Shown: one piece after another, positions 3,715-9,533 of the stretch
How positions within the stretch are numbered: the stretch's first letter is position 1
Layout of the letters: each line of letters starts with the position of its first letter
Source of the DNA: Alphaproteobacteria bacterium
Lineage (GTDB): Bacteria > Pseudomonadota > Alphaproteobacteria > Puniceispirillales > UBA1172
Length of the DNA stretch: 9,533 nucleotides
Assembly (NCBI GenBank): GCA_021296375.1
Contig: JAGWAQ010000055.1
Location: forward strand, 1-9,533
Reading direction: 5' to 3'
The notes under the pieces: generated by a model
What the model saw: the letters and a program-made list of their open reading frames with translations, nothing else
What the model was told of the DNA's origin: nothing
The model's database searches: none
Made by a program: the position numbers and the translations under genes

Positions 3715-4893
3715 ATGGCTGAAGCACAAATCAAACCCTTAACCATGAACTTTGGGCCACAGCACCCGGCGGCCCACGGGGTGTTGCGTCTGGTGCTGGA
3801 AATGGACGGCGAGGTGATCGAACGCGCTGATCCTCACATTGGCCTGCTTCATCGTGGCACGGAAAAGCTGATCGAACACAAGACCTATCTGCAGGCCTTG
3901 CCGTATTTTGATCGCCTTGATTACGTCTCGCCGATGAACCAGGAGCATGCTTTTGCGCTCGCTTGCGAACGCTTGCTCCAGCTTGAGGTGCCGCGTCGTG
4001 GCCAGTTCATTCGTGTGCTGTATTGTGAGATCGGCCGCATCCTCAACCATATCCTGAACCTCACCACCTTTGCGATTGACGTCGGCGCCATGACGCCACT
4101 GCTCTGGGGTTTTGAGGAACGTGAAGAGCTGGTGGGGTTTTACGAGCGCGCCTCCGGCGCCCGTTTCCACGCCGCTTATTTCCGCCCCGGCGGTGTTCAC
4201 CAGGACCTGCCCGAAGGGCTGACCGATGATATTCTGGATTGGGCCGATCGGTTCCCGTCCTATATTGATGATCTTGAAACCCTGCTGACGGAAAACCGTA
4301 TTTTCAAACAACGGACTGTTGATATCGGGGTCGTGACGCTGGAAGAAGCGCTGGACCTGGGCTTTAGCGGCCCTTGCATTCGCGCTTCCGGCCTGCCGTG
4401 GGACCTGCGCAAGACCCAGCCTTATGATGTCTATGATGAGCTGGATTTCGATATTCCCACCGGCAAGACCGGCGATTGTTACGCCCGTTACCTTGTGCGG
4501 GTGGAAGAAATGCGCCAGTCGCTCAAGATCATCCGTCAATGTATTGAAATGATGCCTGAAGGCCCGGTGCTGGCGGAAGACCATAAAGTCACCCCGCCGC
4601 GCCGTGATGAGATGAAAACCTCGATGGAATCCCTGATCCATCATTTCAAGCTCTATACCGAAGGCTTCCGTGTTCCTGCGGGGGAAACCTACACCGCCGT
4701 TGAAGCCCCGAAAGGCGAGTTTGGCGTTTACATGGTGTCCGATGGCAGCAACAAGCCTTACCGCTGCAAGATCCGTGCCCCGGGCTTCCCGTTCATGGCT
4801 TCGATTGACCAGTTGTCCCGTGGCCATATGCTGGCCGATAGCGTTGCTATTCTGGGTTCCCTTGACGTCGTGTTTGGTGAGATTGACCGATGA
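3715..4893 (+). CDS. nuoD: NADH:quinone oxidoreductase subunit D (NuoD, 49-kDa type)
   Basis: NuoD, related to the large subunit of NiFe hydrogenases, forms the quinone-binding cavity with NuoB and NuoH. The 392-residue product has normal length for a stand-alone NuoD. Visible blocks: MNFGPQHPAAHGVLR (11-25) with the two loop histidines, ADPHIGLLHRGTEKL (38-52), and YFDRLDYVSPM (64-74), whose tyrosine corresponds to the quinone-contacting Tyr of the family. The C-terminal block runs SRGHMLADSVAILGSLDVVF then GEIDR. The hydrogenase nickel-binding cysteines are absent, as expected. The start at 3715 follows GGGGA a few bases upstream and lies 9 bp after nuoC. The stop overlaps the nuoE start by 4 bp (ATGA). 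Confidence 0.98.
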   Translation: MAEAQIKPLTMNFGPQHPAAHGVLRLVLEMDGEVIERADPHIGLLHRGTEKLIEHKTYLQALPYFDRLDYVSPMNQEHAFALACERLLQLEVPRRGQFIRVLYCEIGRILNHILNLTTFAIDVGAMTPLLWGFEEREELVGFYERASGARFHAAYFRPGGVHQDLPEGLTDDILDWADRFPSYIDDLETLLTENRIFKQRTVDIGVVTLEEALDLGFSGPCIRASGLPWDLRKTQPYDVYDELDFDIPTGKTGDCYARYLVRVEEMRQSLKIIRQCIEMMPEGPVLAEDHKVTPPRRDEMKTSMESLIHHFKLYTEGFRVPAGETYTAVEAPKGEFGVYMVSDGSNKPYRCKIRAPGFPFMASIDQLSRGHMLADSVAILGSLDVVFGEIDR

Positions 4894-5573
4894 GTATTAA
4901 TAGCCGTATCGCCGATGATCAGCCCGAAAGCTTCGCGTTCAGCGCCGAAAGCAAGAAAGCCATCAAGACAATTCTGGCGAAATACCCGAAAGACCGCAAA
5001 GCCTCTGCGGTGATCCCGTTGCTTGACCTGGCGCAGCGTCAGCACGACAACTGGATTCCCATGAAGGCCATCGAGGCGATTGCCGAGACGCTTGAAATGG
5101 CGGAAATCCGCGTGCTTGAGGTGGCGACGTTTTACACGATGTTCAACCTGCGTCCGGTCGGCAAATATTTCATCCAGCTCTGCGGGACGACCCCGTGCTG
5201 GCTGCGTGGTTCCGACGATGTGACGCGCTGCATCCACGACAAGATCGGCATTAAATCCGGCGAAACCAGCGCCGATGGCAAGTTTTCCCTGCTTGAAGTC
5301 GAATGCCTTGGCGCTTGCGTCAACGCGCCGATGGTGCAGATCAACGACGATTACTATGAAGACCTTGACTATGAAACCACCGCCGAGCTGATCGAGCGTT
5401 TGTCGCGCGATGATGTGCCGCCCGCGGGGTCTGTTCAGGGTCGTCAAGGCTCACAGCCTCTGCCCGGGCCAACAAGTCTTGAAAACGTCACGTCATTTCC
5501 GAAGACCGCGAAGAAAACCCAATCTGCTTCTGGCAAAGCTCAAAAGAGCAAGGCTCAGGATGGAGGCGTCTAA
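4890..5573 (+). CDS. nuoE: NADH:quinone oxidoreductase subunit E (NuoE, 24-kDa type)
   Basis: Thioredoxin-like ferredoxin subunit holding the off-path 2Fe-2S cluster N1a in the NADH module, paired with NuoF. The four ligands are present: Cys98 and Cys103 (LCGTTPC) and Cys139 and Cys143 (ECLGAC). The N-terminal helical domain includes YPKDRKASAVIPLLDLAQRQ (32-51) and EVATFYTMFNLRPVGK (77-92). At 227 residues it is about 60 longer than the E. coli protein. Residues 184-203 (GRQGSQPLPGPTSLENVTSF) resemble the conserved tail of alphaproteobacterial and mitochondrial 24-kDa subunits, and 205-227 is a Lys/Ser-rich end. It starts inside the nuoD stop (4-bp overlap), implying coupled translation, and its stop overlaps the nuoF start by one base. 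Confidence 0.97.
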   Translation: MSINSRIADDQPESFAFSAESKKAIKTILAKYPKDRKASAVIPLLDLAQRQHDNWIPMKAIEAIAETLEMAEIRVLEVATFYTMFNLRPVGKYFIQLCGTTPCWLRGSDDVTRCIHDKIGIKSGETSADGKFSLLEVECLGACVNAPMVQINDDYYEDLDYETTAELIERLSRDDVPPAGSVQGRQGSQPLPGPTSLENVTSFPKTAKKTQSASGKAQKSKAQDGGV

Positions 5574-6856
5574 TGCTGGCTGATCAGGATCGAATCTTTA
5601 CCAATATTTATGGCTGGGAAAGCGCTGGTCTGACCGCCGCCAAAAAACGTGGCGACTGGGCAGGGACCGCCAAGCTGATGAAAAAAGGCCATGACGCCGT
5701 CATCGAAGAGGTCAAGTCTTCGGGCCTGCGTGGCCGTGGTGGCGCCGGTTTCCCGACCGGGCTGAAATGGTCGTTTATGCCGAAAGAGGTCAAGGACCGG
5801 CCGCATTACCTTGTCGTCAATGCCGACGAGAGTGAGCCCGGCACCTGCAAGGACCGCGATATCCTGCGACATGAACCCCACAAGCTGATCGAAGGGTGCT
5901 TGCTGGCCGGTTTTGCGATGCGCGCCAACGCCGGTTACATCTATATCCGTGGTGAGTTTGTCAATGAAGCGATGGCCTTGCAAAAGGCCATTGATGAAGC
6001 TTACGCCGCGGGTTTGCTGGGCAAGAATGCCGCCAAATCCGGTTGGGATTTTGACCTTTATGTCCATCGCGGGGCAGGGGCCTATATTTGCGGTGAGGAA
6101 ACCGCGCTGCTGGAAAGCCTTGAAGGCCGCAAGGGCCAGCCGCGCCTGAAGCCGCCGTTCCCGGCAGGCGTCGGGCTTTACGGTTGCCCCACCACCGTCA
6201 ATAACGTCGAAACCATCGCCGTTGTGCCGACCATCATGCGCCGCGGCGGGGCATGGTTCGCGGGGCTGGGCCGTGAGGGCAATACCGGCTCAAAGCTGTT
6301 TTGCATTTCCGGTCATGTCAACAACCCCTGCAATGTCGAAGAAGAAATGGGCATCCCCCTGCGTGAGCTGATCGAAAAGCACGCTGGCGGTGTTCGTGGC
6401 GGCTGGGACAATCTGCTGGCGGTGATCCCTGGCGGCTCGTCCACCCCATTGATGCCAAAGTCGGTATGCGACGACATGCTGATGGATTTTGACAGCCTCA
6501 AGAACGCCGGCACCGGTTTGGGTACGGCGGGGATCATCGTGATGGATAAATCCACCGATATTATTCAGGCGATCGCCCGTATTTCGTATTTCTACAAACA
6601 TGAAAGCTGCGGGCAATGCACGCCATGCCGTGAAGGCACAGGCTGGATGTACCGGATGATGGACCGGCTTGTCCGCGGTGATGCGGATGTCAGTGAAATT
6701 GATGTTCTTCACGATGTCACCAAACAGGTGGAAGGTCACACGATCTGCGCCCTTGGTGACGCGGCGGCATGGCCAATCCAGGGATTGATCAAGCATTTCC
6801 GCCCGGAAATTGAAGACCGCATCGCGGCGCGTAAAGCCGCAGCAGTAGCGGAGTAA
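5573..6856 (+). CDS. nuoF: NADH:quinone oxidoreductase subunit F (NuoF, NADH/FMN site, N3)
   Basis: NuoF binds NADH and FMN, takes the hydride and passes electrons to cluster N3. In the 427-residue product GLRGRGGAGFPTGLKW (51-66) is the Gly-rich nucleotide-binding segment. NADESEPGTCKDRDI (83-97) and GAGAYICGEETALLESLEG (167-185) line the FMN/NADH pocket. N3 ligands are Cys346, Cys349 and Cys352 (SCGQCTPCREGTG) with Cys392 (HTICALGD). Length is typical, and the pocket motifs agree with mitochondrial 51-kDa subunits. The start at 5573 shares an A with the nuoE stop (TAATG) and has GGAGG about seven bases upstream. All residues needed for activity that I can check are present. Confidence 0.98.
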   Translation: MLADQDRIFTNIYGWESAGLTAAKKRGDWAGTAKLMKKGHDAVIEEVKSSGLRGRGGAGFPTGLKWSFMPKEVKDRPHYLVVNADESEPGTCKDRDILRHEPHKLIEGCLLAGFAMRANAGYIYIRGEFVNEAMALQKAIDEAYAAGLLGKNAAKSGWDFDLYVHRGAGAYICGEETALLESLEGRKGQPRLKPPFPAGVGLYGCPTTVNNVETIAVVPTIMRRGGAWFAGLGREGNTGSKLFCISGHVNNPCNVEEEMGIPLRELIEKHAGGVRGGWDNLLAVIPGGSSTPLMPKSVCDDMLMDFDSLKNAGTGLGTAGIIVMDKSTDIIQAIARISYFYKHESCGQCTPCREGTGWMYRMMDRLVRGDADVSEIDVLHDVTKQVEGHTICALGDAAAWPIQGLIKHFRPEIEDRIAARKAAAVAE

Positions 6857-6861
6857 GAAAG

Positions 6862-8949
6862 ATGGCTATGATCACGCTCACCGTTGATGGCGTTGAAGTA
6901 GAGGTGGAAGAAGGCTCGACCGTTCTTCAGGCTTGCGAAACCGCAGGCAAGGAAGTGCCTCGCTTCTGCTATCATGACCGGTTGTCGATTGCCGGCAACT
7001 GCCGCATGTGCCTTGTTGAGATGGAACGTTCGCCCAAGCCGGTGGCGTCCTGCGCCATGCCCGCTGGCCCGGGGATGGTGATCAAGACCGACACCGAGGT
7101 CGTCAAGAAGGCCCGCGAAGGCGTCATGGAATTCATGCTCATCAATCACCCTCTTGATTGCCCGATCTGTGATCAGGGCGGCGAATGTGACCTGCAGGAC
7201 CAGGCCATGGGCTATGGCGGCGACAGAAGCCGGTATCAGGAACCCAAGCGGGCGGTTGAAAACAAATCCATGGGGCCATTGATTTCCACCATCATGACGC
7301 GCTGTATCCATTGCACCCGTTGCGTTCGCTTTTCCACGGAAGTGGCGGGCGTCAATGACATGGGGGCGATTGGCCGTGGCGAATCCATGGAAATCACCAC
7401 CTATCTGGAAAAGGCGCTGGCCTCTGAACTTTCAGGCAATGTCGTTGATCTTTGCCCTGTCGGCGCGCTCACCAGCCGCCCCTATGCGTTTAATGCCCGT
7501 TCCTGGGAATTGAGCCATACCGAAAGCTTTGATGCCATGGATGCCGTCGGTTCGGCGATCCGCATCGACACCCGCGGCAATGAAGTCATGCGTGTCCTGC
7601 CGCGGGTTAATGATGACGTCAACGAAGAGTGGATTTCCGACAAAACCCGCCATGCGATTGACGGGCTGAAGCGGCAACGAATTGATCGCCCCTACCTGCG
7701 CCAGAAAAACGGCCGTCTTGCGGAATGTTCCTGGGAAGACGCGTTCAAGGCGATCCAGACCAACATGAAGAAAGCCAAAGCAAGCCAGATCGGCGCCATT
7801 ATGGGCGATCAGTGCGATGCCGAAAGCATCTATGCCCTCAAATCCCTGATGGACAAGCTGGGCGTCAGTAATGTCGATTGCCGTCAGGATGGCTCGGTGC
7901 TTGGCACTTCCGGTGGCCGCGGGGGGTACATCTTCAACAGTGGCTTTAACGGTCTTGAAGACACCGATTACGTTCTTCTGATTGGCACCAACCCTCGCCA
8001 TGAAGCGGCTGTTGTGAACGCCCGCCTTCGTCGCCGCTGGCTCAATGACGGGCTTGACGTGGCGCGGATCGGCGCGCCTGTTGACCTGACGTACCCGGTC
8101 AAGGAACTGGGGGATGATCCATCCATCCTGATGGAGCTGGCTGACGGCAAAGGCCCTGTTGCCACCAAGCTGAAACGTGCCAAAAAGCCGATGATCATCA
8201 TTGGCCAGGGGGCGCTGACCCGCAAGGATTCCGCCGCTATTCTTGGTGCCGTTGCGCGTTTGTCCAAGGAAACCGGTGTCGTGACAGCGGACTGGAACGG
8301 CTTTAACGTCCTGCATACCGCCGCCGCGCGTGTCGCCGGTCTTGACCTTGGGGCGATCCCGGGGAAGGGCGGCATGGACACAGGGGGCATGCTGGCCGCC
8401 GCCAATAAGGGCGATTTGCAGGTGCTTTACCTGCTGGCCGCCGATGAATGTGACCTGTCGGCCATCAGCAAGAAAACCTTTGTGATTTATCAAGGCCACC
8501 ACGGTGATGCCGGGGCAAGGGCGGCTGATGTCGTTCTGCCGGGGGCGGCATGGTGCGAAAAGGACGGGATTTTCGTCAATAGCGAAGGGCGGGTTCAATA
8601 CGCCAATCGCGCGACCTTCCCGCCAGGTGACGCCCGTTCCGACTGGTCGATCATCCGCGCCTTGTCGGCGGTGCTGGACAAGACCCTTGATTTCGATACC
8701 CATGCGCAATTGCGCGCAAAGATGATCGCCGAAGTGCCGGTATTTGCCGAAGCCGATGTGCTGACGGAAGCCAAGCTTGGCGCGATTGGCGGCAAAGGGA
8801 AGATCGCATCCACCGCATTAACAACACCAATCGGTGAAGGCACCGGGGTCAGCTTCTACATGACCTGCCCCATCAGCCGATCATCGGTGACCATGGCCGA
8901 ATGCATTGATGCTTTTGAGCAGAACGGCATGAAAGGGGCAGCCGAATAA
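6862..8949 (+). CDS. nuoG: NADH:quinone oxidoreductase subunit G (NuoG, 75-kDa type)
   Basis: Largest peripheral-arm subunit; relays electrons from N3 toward NuoB. In the 695-residue product a plant-type 2Fe-2S ferredoxin domain (about 3-80) has Cys36, Cys47, Cys50 and Cys64 (cluster N1b). The NADH-G domain has His96, Cys100, Cys103 and Cys109 (N5, HPLDCPICDQGGEC). The next 4Fe-4S cluster uses Cys148, Cys151, Cys154 (TRCIHCTRCVRF) and Cys198 (LCPVGAL). From about 217 on comes the molybdopterin-oxidoreductase-like domain, which in complex I has no cofactor role. The extra cysteines of the N7 cluster seen in E. coli and Thermus are not apparent, as in mitochondrial homologues. Start 6862 has GGAG eight bases upstream, 5 bp after nuoF; Met3 is an alternative. 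The stop shares one base with nuoH. Confidence 0.98.
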   Translation: MAMITLTVDGVEVEVEEGSTVLQACETAGKEVPRFCYHDRLSIAGNCRMCLVEMERSPKPVASCAMPAGPGMVIKTDTEVVKKAREGVMEFMLINHPLDCPICDQGGECDLQDQAMGYGGDRSRYQEPKRAVENKSMGPLISTIMTRCIHCTRCVRFSTEVAGVNDMGAIGRGESMEITTYLEKALASELSGNVVDLCPVGALTSRPYAFNARSWELSHTESFDAMDAVGSAIRIDTRGNEVMRVLPRVNDDVNEEWISDKTRHAIDGLKRQRIDRPYLRQKNGRLAECSWEDAFKAIQTNMKKAKASQIGAIMGDQCDAESIYALKSLMDKLGVSNVDCRQDGSVLGTSGGRGGYIFNSGFNGLEDTDYVLLIGTNPRHEAAVVNARLRRRWLNDGLDVARIGAPVDLTYPVKELGDDPSILMELADGKGPVATKLKRAKKPMIIIGQGALTRKDSAAILGAVARLSKETGVVTADWNGFNVLHTAAARVAGLDLGAIPGKGGMDTGGMLAAANKGDLQVLYLLAADECDLSAISKKTFVIYQGHHGDAGARAADVVLPGAAWCEKDGIFVNSEGRVQYANRATFPPGDARSDWSIIRALSAVLDKTLDFDTHAQLRAKMIAEVPVFAEADVLTEAKLGAIGGKGKIASTALTTPIGEGTGVSFYMTCPISRSSVTMAECIDAFEQNGMKGAAE

Positions 8950-9533
8950 TGGAAATGCTGATGTCTTTCATTACCGCGCCAATGACGCTTGAGTTTTTCT
9001 GGATCATTGCGCAAATTTTTGCGGTGGTTGTGCCTCTGCTGATCGCGGTGGCTTACCTGACCCTCGCTGAACGGCGAGTCATTGGCCTGATGCAATTGCG
9101 CAAAGGCCCGAATGTCGTCGGTCCGTTTGGCCTGTTTCAACCGTTTGCGGATGCGCTGAAACTGCTGAGCAAGGAAACCATCCTGCCGTCGGGGGCGTCG
9201 AAAGTCGTCTTCGTGATCGCCCCGATGCTGACATTTATTCTGTCGCTGATCGCCTGGGCGGTGATCCCGTTTGGCGAAGGGCTTGTGATCGCTGACGTTA
9301 ATGTTGGTATTCTCTATCTGTTTGCGGTCTCCAGCCTTGGGGTTTATGGGGTGATCATGGCGGGCTGGTCGTCGAACTCGAAATACCCGTTTCTTGGCGC
9401 CATGCGTTCCGCCGCGCAGATGATTTCCTACGAAGTGTCGCTTGGTCTGGTGATCATTACCGTCATTATGGCCGCGGGGTCGCTAAACCTCACCGATATT
9501 GGGGAAGCGCAGCTCGGGTTGTGGTTCTTAAAC
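8949..9533 (+). CDS. nuoH: NADH:quinone oxidoreductase subunit H (NuoH), N-terminal part, cut by right edge
   Basis: NuoH is the membrane subunit joining the peripheral arm to the membrane arm; it forms the mouth of the quinone channel. The first 195 codons are present, and the frame is open to the window edge. The whole protein is usually about 330-350 residues. Hydrophobic helices lie at about 14-38, 86-106, 118-140 and 160-177. Family blocks: LAERRVIGLMQLRKGPNVVG (39-58), FQPFADALKLLSKE (63-76) and AGWSSNSKYPFLGAMRSAAQ (138-157) with SYEVSLGL (160-167). The start overlaps the nuoG stop by one base (TAATG), with AAGGGG ten bases upstream. Met3 and Met5 are close alternatives. Further nuo genes (I to N) are expected downstream but are not visible. 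Confidence 0.97.
   Translation, partial: MEMLMSFITAPMTLEFFWIIAQIFAVVVPLLIAVAYLTLAERRVIGLMQLRKGPNVVGPFGLFQPFADALKLLSKETILPSGASKVVFVIAPMLTFILSLIAWAVIPFGEGLVIADVNVGILYLFAVSSLGVYGVIMAGWSSNSKYPFLGAMRSAAQMISYEVSLGLVIITVIMAAGSLNLTDIGEAQLGLWFLN

Noticed and set aside
3739..4827. 362-codon open frame on the minus strand across nuoD
   Set aside because: A mirror of nuoD codon bias: its product is rich in His/Gln/Arg/Phe typical of antisense translation, has no recognisable domain, and sits within an essential gene.
7432..8709. 425-codon open frame on the minus strand across nuoG
   Set aside because: It is antisense to a clearly functional nuoG with all cluster ligands, and its product shows no family I recognise. 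Long antisense frames are expected opposite GC-biased codons.
6862..8949. NuoG as a formate dehydrogenase or other molybdopterin enzyme
   Set aside because: The ferredoxin and NADH-G domains at the N-terminus and the position between nuoF and nuoH identify it as complex I; the molybdopterin-like domain is a relic in this family.

Overview
The window reads as a chromosomal housekeeping segment of an alphaproteobacterium. The evidence is separate nuoC and nuoD genes, NuoF/G/D sequences of the alphaproteobacterial/mitochondrial type, a NuoE C-terminal tail that resembles the mitochondrial 24-kDa subunit, a ribosomal protein L9 with a long acidic Ala/Glu tail, and fairly high-GC coding sequence. 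I cannot name a genus. No mobile element, phage gene, CRISPR array, tRNA or rRNA is visible, and I see no convincing previously undescribed system. The points worth attention are regulatory and architectural.

Left part, minus strand (1 to 1683): rpsF (S6), rpsR (S18) and rplI (L9) are tightly spaced and co-oriented. After them come a long hairpin, a perfect DnaA box and a U-tract terminator, and then the beginning of dnaB (replicative helicase), cut by the left window edge. The rpsF leader contains a 31-nt bulged hairpin next to the Shine-Dalgarno sequence that looks like a candidate S6:S18 autoregulatory element. A plausible promoter lies about 120 bp upstream of rpsF.

Middle (1684 to 2025): a 342-bp divergent intergenic region between rpsF (leftward) and nuoA (rightward). 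It holds the rpsF promoter and leader and, on the other strand, weak promoter-like sequence for nuo. It also holds an in-frame ATG with a strong ribosome binding site 105 bp before the conventional nuoA start.

Right part, plus strand (2026 to 9533): nuoA, B, C, D, E, F, G and the first 195 codons of nuoH, in the canonical order for proton-translocating NADH:quinone oxidoreductase (complex I). NuoE, F and G form the NADH-oxidising module (FMN plus the N1a, N3, N1b, N5 and further 4Fe-4S clusters). NuoB, C and D form the quinone-reducing connecting module (N2), and NuoA and H begin the membrane arm. Junctions are tight (4-bp overlap D/E, 1-bp overlaps E/F and G/H, gaps of 5 to 9 bp elsewhere). 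The exception is nuoA-nuoB, where a 109-bp spacer carries three 11-bp tandem repeats and a small ORF running into nuoB. All expected Fe-S ligands in NuoB, E, F and G are present, so the genes look intact and functional.
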